Positions 29,219 to 38,093 of a DNA stretch of 64,000 bases are shown here, in pieces. The notes beneath the pieces are model-generated. The model was given only the letters and a program-made list of their open reading frames with translations. It had not been told where the DNA came from and ran no database searches. Both the position numbers and the translations under genes were made by a program. Positions within the stretch are counted from its first letter, which is position 1, and each line of letters starts with the position of its first letter. The stretch lies in the NCBI GenBank assembly GCA_946481275.1, contig CAMLMV010000005.1:161102-225101 (forward strand). Reading direction: 5' to 3'. The DNA is from an uncultured Massilia sp. (GTDB taxonomy: Bacteria; Pseudomonadota; Gammaproteobacteria; Burkholderiales; Burkholderiaceae).

Positions 29219-30852
29219 TGACGACACGCTTGCGTGCGGTGCTGCCCTTGCTCCTGCTGTCGGCGTGCGGCGGCATGTCGGCCAGGCTGGACAAGACGAT
29301 CGACGACACGGGCGGGCAGGTGACCACCCTCGTCAGGGACACCGGCCACACCGCGCACGGGATCGTGGCGAAGGCGCCGTCGTCGGTCAGCCACGAATCC
29401 GGCATCTGGCTGGGCAAGGACGTCGTCAAGCTGGGCCAGCCCGCGCTGCCGAAGATTTTTTACGAGACCGCCGTGTTCGACAAGACGGTCGCGTCGCTGG
29501 CCGAGCTGGCGGAACGGATCAGCGTGCGCACCGGGCTGCCGGTGAAAGTGACGCCCGACGCGCTGGACGTCGCCGCGGCCATGCGCGGCGGGGCGGCGTC
29601 CGCAAGCGCAGCGTTGCCGTCCGGCGCGTCCGTGCCGCCGCTGCCGGGCGGCCAGCCGTCGCGCAGTGCCCCGGTCCGCATCTACTACACGAACGGCAAC
29701 CTGCGCGGCCTGCTCGACACGGCGGCGGCGCGCTTCGGCGTGTCGTGGAAGTACGCGGACGGCACGATCCGGTTCTTCCACACGGAGTCGCGCACGTTCC
29801 AGATCAACACGCTGCCCGGCGATTCGACGTTCAATGCTACCGTCACCAGCGGCGCCACGTCGAGCCCGAGTACCGGCGGTGCCGCCGGGGGCGGGGCCGC
29901 GGGGGCGGGCGGCGCGGCGGGTGCGACGTCCGGCGTGTCCGCCAACAACAGCCAGAACACGGCGGTGGCGTCCAAGCTGTCCGTCTACGGCAGTATCGAA
30001 AGCGTGATCAAGGCCATGTTGTCGAGTTACGGCAAGGTGGTCATTTCTCCGGCGACGGGGTCGATCACGGTGGTCGACACGCCCGACACGCTCGACCGGG
30101 TGGCCGCGTACGTCGAGAACGAGAACAAGACCCTCGAGCGCCAGGTGGTCATCAATGTCACGGTCCTGGCGGTAAGCCTGAACGACAGCGAGAACTACGG
30201 CATCAACTGGAACCTCGTGTACAACACCCTGCGCCGGACGTACGGGCTGACCAGTGCGCCGTTCGCAATGGACGGGACCCGTTTCTCCGCCGGCATCCTG
30301 GGCAATTCGCGCTTCGCCGGCAGCACGGCGATCATCGACGCGCTGTCGAAGCAGGGCAAGGTGCGGCGCCAGACCACCGCGTCGGTGATCACGCTGAACA
30401 ACCAGGTGGTGCCGCTGCAGGTGGCCAAGCAGACGTCGTACCTGCAGCAGTCGCAGACGACGGTGGTGCCCCAGGTCGGCACGACCACGACGCTGATTCC
30501 GGGCACCGTCACGTCGGGCTTCAACATGAGCATCCTGCCGCACGTGCTGGCCAACGGCACGGTGCTGCTGCAGTTCTCGACCGACATCTCGGCGCTGAAC
30601 ACGATCCGCGAAGTGGAGAGCGGCACCAGCAAGATCGAGACGCCGGAGATCGATACCCGCAACTTCCTGCAGCGCGTGGCGATGAAGTCGAACGAGACGC
30701 TGATCATCAGCGGGTTCGAGCAGACCGACGACAACCTCGACCGCCAGGGCGTGGGCAGCGCGCGCAATGTCGCGCTCGGCGGTGGCAGCAAGGCGGCCAG
30801 CGCCAAGGAGTCCATCGTGATCCTGATCACGCCCACCCTGGTCGGGCCCTGA
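29215..30852 (+). CDS. pilN: PilN-type type IVb pilus secretin (lipoprotein)
   Basis: 545 residues. Lipobox LLSAC with Cys18. An N-terminal domain, a Gly/Ala-rich stretch (about 220-245) and a C-terminal secretin domain (TTASVITLNNQVVPLQVAKQTSYL... LPHVLANGTVLLQFSTDISAL ... NETLIISGFEQTDDN) fit the outer-membrane secretin of R64-type thin pili. The start overlaps the preceding stop (ATGA). Confidence 0.9.
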   Translation: MMTTRLRAVLPLLLLSACGGMSARLDKTIDDTGGQVTTLVRDTGHTAHGIVAKAPSSVSHESGIWLGKDVVKLGQPALPKIFYETAVFDKTVASLAELAERISVRTGLPVKVTPDALDVAAAMRGGAASASAALPSGASVPPLPGGQPSRSAPVRIYYTNGNLRGLLDTAAARFGVSWKYADGTIRFFHTESRTFQINTLPGDSTFNATVTSGATSSPSTGGAAGGGAAGAGGAAGATSGVSANNSQNTAVASKLSVYGSIESVIKAMLSSYGKVVISPATGSITVVDTPDTLDRVAAYVENENKTLERQVVINVTVLAVSLNDSENYGINWNLVYNTLRRTYGLTSAPFAMDGTRFSAGILGNSRFAGSTAIIDALSKQGKVRRQTTASVITLNNQVVPLQVAKQTSYLQQSQTTVVPQVGTTTTLIPGTVTSGFNMSILPHVLANGTVLLQFSTDISALNTIREVESGTSKIETPEIDTRNFLQRVAMKSNETLIISGFEQTDDNLDRQGVGSARNVALGGGSKAASAKESIVILITPTLVGP

Positions 30853-30870
30853 CGCGAAGCGACCGGCATC

Positions 30871-32133
30871 ATGGCCATCCACATCATCCAGATCGAGAAG
30901 CACCGGTTCGTGTGCGGCCTGTTCTGGCAGTCGCTGTCGCGGCCGCGCGAACTGGCCCGGGAGGCGCGCGAACTGGGCGCGAAGATCGACTCCGACCTGT
31001 ACGTGCTGCGCACCGACCAGTCGATCGCGCAGGCTGGCTTCGGCCAGAGTGCGGACGGGGCGCGCCGCGGCATGTTCTCGCTGGGCGCAGTGATCTCGAA
31101 GACGCTGGCGCTCGAGGGCGCGTACTACGACGGCGAAAAGCAGCGGGTCCACAACTGGCTTGCCGCGCTCAGGCTGCCGGACGGCATGTGGGCCTATTTC
31201 GCGGCGCGCGACGCGAACTTCCTCCCCAACGGCGATTTCGCCGGCACCCGCGAGGAAGTCATGGAACGGCTGCACGGCGACTATGCCCTGGGCGGCTGGA
31301 ACGTCGTCCTCGGCGATGCGGAGCTTGCCGACTACGGCTTCCACAATTTCGAAGCGCGCACCGTCGACAGCTTCTTCCCGCACCGCAAGGACGGGCGGAT
31401 CCGCGCGCACCGCTGGTGGGGCCTGCAGCCCGTGCAGGCCCGGCGCAATGTCTGGCCGGCGCTCGCGGCGGGCGGCGCCGTGCTGGCGCTCGCCGCGGGC
31501 TGGATGTACATGCAGCACGTCCAGCGCCTGAAGGCCGAGCAGCTGGCCGAAGAGGCACGCCTCGCCGAGCGCCAGGCCGTGCTGCGGCGCGCCGCGCCGG
31601 CCGTGCAGCCGCCGCCGTGGGGCGCCAGGCCGGCGCCCGCGAGCCTGGCCCAGGCCTGCGTCGACGGGTTCGGCCGTCTGGCCGCCGGCGGCTGGCTGCT
31701 CGACGAGTACGTGTGCACCGCCGACACGGTCAGCTACGCATGGTCGCGCCACGGTTCCACCTTGGCCCTGCTGCGCGAAGAAGTGCCGGACGCCGAGTTC
31801 GACCTGAACGGCGAGAAGGCCACGCTGGCCGTGCCGCTCAAGCTCGCACGGCGCGCGCCCGAGGCGCTGCTCGAGCGCAAGGCGTTGATGGAACCAATCA
31901 TCTCCGACCTGCAACACATGGGCATTGCATTCAGGATCGCCAGCCTGCCGGCGCCCGCGGCAAAGCCGCAGGAAGCCCCTCCGCAGTGGCAGGCGTATTC
32001 GTTCAGCTGCGACAGCCAGGGGCTGTTGCCGACGGCGCTGGCCGGACTGCTCGACCGGCCCGGCGTGCGGATCGACCGGATCGTCAACCGGGCCGGTCAC
32101 TGGTCTATGGAAGGAGTCATGTATGCCAAATAA
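30871..32133 (+). CDS. pilO: PilO-type type IVb pilus assembly protein
   Basis: 420 residues. Cytoplasmic N-terminal domain (HIIQIEKHRFVCGLFWQSLSRPREL), one membrane segment (about 193-212, ALAAGGAVLALAAGWMYM), and a periplasmic C-terminal half. This is the layout of PilO in R64-like pilus clusters, where it links the ATPase and secretin. Its 3' end overlaps pilP by 11 bp. Confidence 0.85.
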   Translation: MAIHIIQIEKHRFVCGLFWQSLSRPRELAREARELGAKIDSDLYVLRTDQSIAQAGFGQSADGARRGMFSLGAVISKTLALEGAYYDGEKQRVHNWLAALRLPDGMWAYFAARDANFLPNGDFAGTREEVMERLHGDYALGGWNVVLGDAELADYGFHNFEARTVDSFFPHRKDGRIRAHRWWGLQPVQARRNVWPALAAGGAVLALAAGWMYMQHVQRLKAEQLAEEARLAERQAVLRRAAPAVQPPPWGARPAPASLAQACVDGFGRLAAGGWLLDEYVCTADTVSYAWSRHGSTLALLREEVPDAEFDLNGEKATLAVPLKLARRAPEALLERKALMEPIISDLQHMGIAFRIASLPAPAAKPQEAPPQWQAYSFSCDSQGLLPTALAGLLDRPGVRIDRIVNRAGHWSMEGVMYAK

Positions 32134-32629
32134 ATCCCTCTGGTGCGCCGTGCTCGTGCCGCTGCTCGGCTGCGCCCACGCATATGCCGATCCCACTGCG
32201 GAAAAGCTGAGCCGGATCGAAGGCGAGACGCTGCTGCTGAAGGCGCGCGAACGCCAGCTCGACGTCCAGGGCAGCATCCTCATGAAGCAGAACCAGATCG
32301 CGACGATCCAGGCGGCGACCAGCGCGCTGACGCATGCGCCCGGCACGGGCGACCCGCAGGTGCGCAGCGTGGAGGGCGTGGGGCGCGCGGTGTTCGCCAC
32401 GCTGCAGCTGGGCGACGGCGGCGTCATCGAGGTGCAGCCCGGCGACATGCTGCCGAAAGGGATGCAGGTCGTGTCGATCGCGCCGGGCAACGTCATCGTC
32501 AGGAAAGGCAGGCAGCGGGTCCGGCTCGCTCAGGCGGCGCCGCCCCAGCAGCAATACGGAGCCGCGCTGCCCGCCGCCCCTGCCATTCCCGGCCCGCCGC
32601 CGGGCATGCCCGCGGGAGCCGCGCGATGA
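32123..32629 (+). CDS. pilP: PilP-type type IVb pilus protein
   Basis: 168 residues with a signal peptide (1-22) and a helical stretch (LSRIEGETLLLKARERQLDVQGSILMKQNQI) then a small C-terminal domain (GVIEVQPGDMLPKGMQVVSIAPGNVIV) as in PilP. The tail is Pro/Ala-rich. The ATG is inside the end of pilO and the stop overlaps the next start (ATGA). Likely a periplasmic alignment protein. Confidence 0.8.
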   Translation: MPNKSLWCAVLVPLLGCAHAYADPTAEKLSRIEGETLLLKARERQLDVQGSILMKQNQIATIQAATSALTHAPGTGDPQVRSVEGVGRAVFATLQLGDGGVIEVQPGDMLPKGMQVVSIAPGNVIVRKGRQRVRLAQAAPPQQQYGAALPAAPAIPGPPPGMPAGAAR

Positions 32630-34179
32630 GCGTGCTCGCGTTGGACCGTACGGAACAGCGCGACATCGGCTCGGCCGTCGTGCTGAGCAATTCGGGCACG
32701 TTCGAGGCCAGCGCCGAGGAGCGCAAGCTGCTGTGCCTGCTGAGCGACGGCCGCCTGCTCGTCGCCGAGGGCCAGAACCTGAACCGCCACGTGCTGTCGT
32801 ACATCGCGCGGCTGGAAAAGATGCGCCGGCCGTTCCAGGTGACGTTCGCCCGGATCGAGGTCATCGCCCGCGCCTACCAGGGCGGCGGCGCGGGGGCCCA
32901 GCCCCAGCACGAACACTCGCTCATGCAGGTGACGGCCAAGGACTTGCTGAACCGGGCCTGCCAGGCGCGCGCGTCCGACATCCACATCCGCGTCCGCAAG
33001 GATTGCACCGAGACGTGGTTCCGCATCCACAACGACCTGGTGCCGAAGGGCGTGCAGACGCGCGAATACGGCGAGCGCCTGCTGGCGACGCTGTACGGGG
33101 CGATGACGTCCGTGTCCGACAACTCGTACAAGCCGATGGAACGCCAGGACGCGGCGATTTCCGACCGCGACAAGCTGCCGCCCCGGCTGTACGGCGTGCG
33201 CATCGCCACCGCGCCGACCAGCGAAGGCGCCGTCATGGTGCTGCGCCTGCTGTACAACGACGCCGGCGACAACGTCGACCTGCGCCCGCTCGGCTTCAGC
33301 GACATGCACGCGTGCCTGCTCCAGCAGATCAAGGAACAGCCGGTGGGGATGAACATCATCAGCGGCCCCACGGGATCGGGCAAATCGACGACGCTGCAGC
33401 GCATCTTGAGCGGCGAAATCATCGAAGCGGGCGGCAAGCTGCACGTGCTGACCGTCGAAGACCCCGTGGAATACCCGATCGAGGGCGCGGTGCAGACGGC
33501 CGTGACCAATGCCTGCACGGAGGCGGACCGCGCGCGCCAGTTCTCGGCCGCGATCTCGAACGCGATGCGGCTCGATCCCGACGTCATCATGATCGGCGAG
33601 ATCCGCGATGCCGCGTCGGCGCAGAACGCCCTGCGCGCATCGATGACGGGCCACCAGGTGTGGACGACCGTGCACGCCAACAGCGCGCTGGCGATCGTCG
33701 ACCGGCTGCTCGACCTCGGCCTGCCGCTGAGCCTGGTGGCGGACCACACGATCATCACGAGCCTGATCAGCCAGCGCCTCGTCAAGGTCCTGTGCCCGCA
33801 CTGCAGCCGGCCGCTGGTCGACACGCCGGATGCGCTGCCGCCGGCAATGTATGCCCGCGTGCGGCAAGCGGCGGGCGGCGCGCTGCCGCGCGTGCGCGTG
33901 ACCGGTGGCGGCTGCGAGCATTGCGCCATGCAGGGCACGGTGGGGCGCTCGGTGCTGGCGGAAGTCATCGTGCCGGACGCCCAGTTCTTCAAGTTCATCC
34001 GGGCCGGCGACAAGTGCGCGGCGGTCGCGTACTGGCTCGAGCACCTGGACGGGCGCACGATGCTGGGCCATGCGATCGACAAGGTCGCGGCCGGCGAGCT
34101 CGATCCGCGCATGGCGGAAAAAGTGGTCGGCCACCTCGCGGGGCCGGGATGCCGGCTGGAGGCCATCCATGCGGTTTGA
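32626..34179 (+). CDS. pilQ: PilQ-type secretion ATPase (GspE/PilB family)
   Basis: 517 residues. It drives pilus extension from the cytoplasm. Walker A GPTGSGKST (about 246-254), Asp box VEDPVEYPIEG, Walker B DVIMIGEIRD, and the His box ASMTGHQVWTTVHANSA are complete. A CPHC...CEHC pair (about 386-430) supplies the tetracysteine metal site of extension ATPases. It overlaps its neighbours on both sides. Confidence 0.92.
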   Translation: MSVLALDRTEQRDIGSAVVLSNSGTFEASAEERKLLCLLSDGRLLVAEGQNLNRHVLSYIARLEKMRRPFQVTFARIEVIARAYQGGGAGAQPQHEHSLMQVTAKDLLNRACQARASDIHIRVRKDCTETWFRIHNDLVPKGVQTREYGERLLATLYGAMTSVSDNSYKPMERQDAAISDRDKLPPRLYGVRIATAPTSEGAVMVLRLLYNDAGDNVDLRPLGFSDMHACLLQQIKEQPVGMNIISGPTGSGKSTTLQRILSGEIIEAGGKLHVLTVEDPVEYPIEGAVQTAVTNACTEADRARQFSAAISNAMRLDPDVIMIGEIRDAASAQNALRASMTGHQVWTTVHANSALAIVDRLLDLGLPLSLVADHTIITSLISQRLVKVLCPHCSRPLVDTPDALPPAMYARVRQAAGGALPRVRVTGGGCEHCAMQGTVGRSVLAEVIVPDAQFFKFIRAGDKCAAVAYWLEHLDGRTMLGHAIDKVAAGELDPRMAEKVVGHLAGPGCRLEAIHAV

Positions 34180-35245
34180 CGTCTCCCGCGCCTGGGCGAA
34201 GACCCAGTTCTCGGCATCGGCGCGCGTGCGCCTGTACCGCAAGATCGCCAAGATGCTCACCAACGGCCTGCCGCTGCTGCGGATCCTGGAAGTCCTGCGC
34301 GAACGGGCGTCGGACAATGGCCGCAAGCCGCAGGAGCCGCTGGCGATCGTGCTGGACGACTGCCGCCGCCAGGTGCAGAACGGCAGGATGCTGTCGGAAA
34401 GCCTGGAAGGCTGGGCGCCCCGGCCCGAGCGCATGATCCTGCTGGCCGGCGAACAGTCCGGCAACGTGGAGGCCGCGCTGCTGGCCGTCGTCGACGTCGT
34501 GCAGGCGCAGCAGCGCATCAAGGGCGTGATCGTCGGCGGGCTCGTCTACCCATGCGCGATCCTGGCGCTGATCCTCGTCTACGTCTACCTGTTCGGCACG
34601 CGGGTGATCCCCGAGTTCACCCGCATCACCGACCCGACCACCTGGCATGGCGCGGCCCGGTCGCTGTACGTCATGTCCGAGGTGGTCCAGCACTGGATGG
34701 TCGCCATCGTCGGCGTGCTGGTGCTCGTCGCGGGCTGCATCGCGGCGGCGCTGCCGCGCTGGCGCGGCAACCTGCGCGTGTTCGCCGACCGCTTCGCGCC
34801 GTTCTCGATCTACCGGCTGGTCGTCGGCAGCGGCTTCCTGCTCGCGTTCTCGGCCTTGCAGACGGCCGGGGTCACGGTCGAGAAGTCGCTCAGCCGCCTG
34901 TCCGACATGGCCGACCCCTGGCTGCGCGAACGCCTCGACGGCGCGCTGCTGGGCGTGCGCTCGGGCCTGAACTGCGGCGAAGCCATGCGCAACGCGGGCT
35001 ACGGTTTCCCGTCGGCCGAAGTGATCGACGACCTGTGCGTATATGCCGAGTTCCGCGGATTCGGCGAGGCGCTCAAGGTGCTGGCCGACGAATGGCGGGA
35101 GGAGGGTATCCAGCAGATTTCCAATCAAATGAAGATCCTGAACGGCGTCGCCATCCTCGTGATGGCGGCCGTGATCGGCTGGCTGGTGACGGGTTTCTTC
35201 GGCATCCAGCACGAACTTGCAACGATGACACGCGCAGTACATTGA
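34169..35245 (+). CDS. pilR: PilR-type inner-membrane platform protein (GspF family)
   Basis: 358 residues with two GspF domains and three membrane segments (about 115-138, 176-196, 330-350). The ATG is 8 codons inside the end of the ATPase gene. It docks the extension ATPase and is the assembly platform for pilins. Confidence 0.88.
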   Translation: MRFDVSRAWAKTQFSASARVRLYRKIAKMLTNGLPLLRILEVLRERASDNGRKPQEPLAIVLDDCRRQVQNGRMLSESLEGWAPRPERMILLAGEQSGNVEAALLAVVDVVQAQQRIKGVIVGGLVYPCAILALILVYVYLFGTRVIPEFTRITDPTTWHGAARSLYVMSEVVQHWMVAIVGVLVLVAGCIAAALPRWRGNLRVFADRFAPFSIYRLVVGSGFLLAFSALQTAGVTVEKSLSRLSDMADPWLRERLDGALLGVRSGLNCGEAMRNAGYGFPSAEVIDDLCVYAEFRGFGEALKVLADEWREEGIQQISNQMKILNGVAILVMAAVIGWLVTGFFGIQHELATMTRAVH

Positions 35246-35267
35246 TTCCAACATAAGGAGAAAAGAT

Positions 35268-35810
35268 ATGTTTGCTACCAAGCACCAACGCCGTGCCCGC
35301 CTCGCCCGCCTGCACCGCCAGCGCGGCGCCTCGCTGCTGGAAGCCATCGCCTACCTGGGCGTCGCCGCCATCGTGGTGCTGGCCGCGATATCGCTGCTGC
35401 AGGGGGCTTTCGGCGGCGCACGGTCGAACCAGTTCATGGAAGAGATCACGGGACTGCGCACCGCCGTGCAGAAGATGTATGCGGGCCAGTCGTACGACGA
35501 TGCCACCATGGTGGCTAACTTGATCACGGCGAAAGCCATTCCCGGCACGCTGACGATCGGCAACAGTAATGCCATTACCAACGCGTGGGGTGGAAAGGTG
35601 ACTGTTGCGAAGGTGGACGGGGCAAGTTTCAGAATCACCTATGAAAGCGTGCCGCAGGACGTGTGCATGAACGTCCTCACCGGCGCGTCGGGCTGGACCA
35701 GGATTGCCGACGGGGCCGACACCAACGCGATTACCGTTTTCCCCGTCACTGCGGCCGGCGCTGCGGCGTTCTGCAAAGCGTCGACCACGATCGCGTTCAC
35801 GTCAAACTGA
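35268..35810 (+). CDS. pilS: PilS-type type IVb major pilin
   Basis: 180 residues. A long basic leader (about 22 residues, RLARLHRQRGASLLE) is cut after Gly, leaving A-S-L-L-E with the +5 glutamate, then the hydrophobic assembly helix (AIAYLGVAAIVVLAAISLL). Two Cys near the C-terminus (DVCMN, AAFCKA) should form the D-region disulfide. SD AAGGAG. No prepilin peptidase is encoded nearby. Confidence 0.92.
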   Translation: MFATKHQRRARLARLHRQRGASLLEAIAYLGVAAIVVLAAISLLQGAFGGARSNQFMEEITGLRTAVQKMYAGQSYDDATMVANLITAKAIPGTLTIGNSNAITNAWGGKVTVAKVDGASFRITYESVPQDVCMNVLTGASGWTRIADGADTNAITVFPVTAAGAAAFCKASTTIAFTSN

Positions 35811-35820
35811 GCCTGAGTCA

Positions 35821-36312
35821 ATGTGGGCCGTCCTGATCATGGTCGTCGTGGTCGCGCTGGGCGGCTGGTACGGCTGGCCGGCCGAACAGGAACGCGAGGC
35901 CGTGGCCGAGCAGCAGGCGAACGACGATGCCGCGACCATGGGCATCTACCGGGAAGCGGTGATCGCCTGGTTCAAGGCGAACAACGTCACCGACGCCAGC
36001 GCGAGCCTGGCCGACCTGAAGGCGGCCGGCGTGCTGCCGGCGTGGTCCAGGCTGGCGACCGGTGCCACGGCAACCTGGACGAACTACCGCGACAGCGCGG
36101 GGCAGATCTACATTTTCCCCGCCGCGGTCGGCACGCGTCCGATCCTTGCGGAACTGCTGGCGCTGTCGCGCAACTCACTCAACGTCGGCACCTACCGGGC
36201 GGCGGACCATACGCTGTCGTCGCCCGTGGACGGGACGCGCATCGCGCTGCCGCCGCTGGGCGACGCCGTCATCCCGGACGGCGCCCCGGTGTGGCTGGCG
36301 CACTGTGATTGA
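35821..36312 (+). CDS. pilM: PilM-type type IVb pilus protein
   Basis: 163 residues. N-terminal membrane segment (1-20, MWAVLIMVVVVALGGWYG) and a compact soluble domain (AVIAWFKANNV...GVLPAWSRLATGATATWTNYRD) as in PilM of R64-like clusters. Its place after pilS, rather than before pilN, differs from the R64 order. Role in biogenesis is known only as essential in conjugative thin pili. Confidence 0.75.
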   Translation: MWAVLIMVVVVALGGWYGWPAEQEREAVAEQQANDDAATMGIYREAVIAWFKANNVTDASASLADLKAAGVLPAWSRLATGATATWTNYRDSAGQIYIFPAAVGTRPILAELLALSRNSLNVGTYRAADHTLSSPVDGTRIALPPLGDAVIPDGAPVWLAHCD

Positions 36313-36322
36313 GGAACGAACG

Positions 36323-37579
36323 ATGAACACGATGCGGCGGCAGCGCGGCATGACCCTGGTCGAAGTCCTGGCGGCGCTCGCCATCGCGTCGGCGCTGCTG
36401 GTCGGCCTCTCCACCATGATCGGCGATTCGATCGACGAAGTGAGGGAACAACAGGCCGCCCTGCAGCAGGCGCAGGTCGTGGCGGCCGCGTCCCGGTATC
36501 TTGCGGCGAATTACAGCGGCCTCGTCACCAGTACGAACGGGGGCGCCGTGACGGCCGTCACCGTGGCGCAGCTGAAAACGGCGGGCTTCCTGCCGGCAGG
36601 CTTTGCCGCGACCAATCCGTACCAGCAATCCGCGTGCGTGCTGGTGCGCCAGCCCACGCCGGGCCGGCTGGACGCGCTCGTGGCCGGCTACGGCGGCACC
36701 GCGATCCCCGACCGCGCCATCGCGGCGGTGGCCATGATGGCGGGGCAGGGCGGCGGCTACGTCAGCGCCGCGCAGCCCGGCAAGGCGCGCGGGTCGTCGT
36801 GGGAACTCGCCACGGCGGCATACCAGGGCGTGGCGTGCGGCGGCGCGACGGTCCTGAACGGTACCGCCGGCCACGATGGCGGCCACCTCGTGTCGGGCCT
36901 GTTCTACGACGGGCCGGGCCAGTTGTCGACGGACTTCCTCTACCGCGACACCGTGCCCGGCCGGCCGCAACTGAACCGGATGAACACGCCGCTGGGATTC
37001 GCCGGCGCCGCCCTGGTGACGTTGGGAACGGCATGCGGCGGCGCGGCGGCCATCGGAATCGACAGCGCCAGCAGGGCGGTGGCGACGTGCGGGGCCGACG
37101 GCAAGTGGCAGTCGGTGTCGACGTGGAAGGCGCCGGTGACGAATTTCGCCGACCTGCCCGCGACGGGCAACACGGTGGGCGACGTGCGGATAGTCACCGC
37201 GCTGAACCGCGGCTTCACCTACAGCGGCAGCAAGTGGGTGGCGCTGGCCGCCGACGAGAAGGGCGACCTGCACGTGCCCGGCACGGTGTACGGGGACACG
37301 GCCGTCGTCAGCGGCGGTCCCGTGACGGCGGAAACGACGGTGACGTCGAACCACGGCGGGATCAAGGGCGACTGGGTGGTCGGCAGAACGTGGGTGGAGG
37401 GCCCCACGCTGTATCTCAACGCAGCCGTCGCGCCGGGTACGCCCTGCAATATCCTGAATCCGGACGGCAGCACCACGTACAACATCGGCTCGTTCAAGAA
37501 GGATGCGAACGGCGTCCTGATGTCGTGCCAGCCGCCGGACAATGTCTTTAAATATATGAATGGAACGTTGACCCCATGA
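36323..37579 (+). CDS. pilV: PilV-type minor pilin / tip adhesin
   Basis: 418 residues. A prepilin leader (RRQRG cut before MTLVEVLAALAIA) precedes the N-terminal helix. The long C-terminal part follows the R64 PilV plan (VTNFADLPATGNTVGDVRIVT, then GDTAVVSGG... GGIKGDWVVGRTWVEGPTLYLN). In R64 this part is varied by a shufflon; no repeat set or recombinase gene is visible here, so it is fixed. Stop overlaps the next start. Confidence 0.88.
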   Translation: MNTMRRQRGMTLVEVLAALAIASALLVGLSTMIGDSIDEVREQQAALQQAQVVAAASRYLAANYSGLVTSTNGGAVTAVTVAQLKTAGFLPAGFAATNPYQQSACVLVRQPTPGRLDALVAGYGGTAIPDRAIAAVAMMAGQGGGYVSAAQPGKARGSSWELATAAYQGVACGGATVLNGTAGHDGGHLVSGLFYDGPGQLSTDFLYRDTVPGRPQLNRMNTPLGFAGAALVTLGTACGGAAAIGIDSASRAVATCGADGKWQSVSTWKAPVTNFADLPATGNTVGDVRIVTALNRGFTYSGSKWVALAADEKGDLHVPGTVYGDTAVVSGGPVTAETTVTSNHGGIKGDWVVGRTWVEGPTLYLNAAVAPGTPCNILNPDGSTTYNIGSFKKDANGVLMSCQPPDNVFKYMNGTLTP

Positions 37580-38025
37580 GCGGCACCTTCACACCGCGCC
37601 AGGCGGCGGCCGTGCTCGCGTGGGCGCTCGCCTGCGGCCCCGCACACGCATGCTGGGACGATGCCGGCGCGCGCTACGGCGTGAACCCCTACCTGCTGTA
37701 TGCCATCGCCAAGACGGAATCGGGCCTGAACCCCGCCGCGATCGGTCCGAAAAACAAGAATGGGACGTATGACATCGGGCTCATGCAGATCAACAGCAGC
37801 TGGCTGCCGACGCTGCGCCAGTACGGCATCGGCGAGGCCGAGTTGATGGATGCCTGCACGAACATCCAGGTCGGGGCGTGGATCCTGTCGGGAAAGATGC
37901 AGAAGCTGGGCAATTCATGGACCGCCGTCGGCGCCTACAACGCCGGCAAGCCCGAGCTGCGCATCGCTTACGCAAAAAAAGTCTATCGCAACTTGCCGCG
38001 CGCGGCCCTCGAGGCCCGGCCCTGA
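37576..38025 (+). CDS. PilT-type lytic transglycosylase
   Basis: 149 residues with a signal peptide (1-25) and an SLT domain. The catalytic Glu48 lies in AIAKTESGLNPAAIGP, and DIGLMQINSSWLP and VGAYNAGKPE follow. It opens gaps in peptidoglycan for pilus assembly. This is the R64 pilT equivalent, not the retraction ATPase also called PilT. Confidence 0.88.
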   Translation: MSGTFTPRQAAAVLAWALACGPAHACWDDAGARYGVNPYLLYAIAKTESGLNPAAIGPKNKNGTYDIGLMQINSSWLPTLRQYGIGEAELMDACTNIQVGAWILSGKMQKLGNSWTAVGAYNAGKPELRIAYAKKVYRNLPRAALEARP

Positions 38026-38093
38026 TCGGCTTGCACCCCATACATCATTGTTGAGACGTTTGCGCGGCCGCGCGCATGACCTTGGAAGTTGAT

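Noticed and set aside
36323..37579. Shufflon at pilV
   Set aside because: No set of inverted repeats or recombinase gene is visible at the 3' end.
38026..38093. hrpII box before the lipase-like gene
   Set aside because: No TTCG pair with the required spacing was found in the 200 bp before the start.
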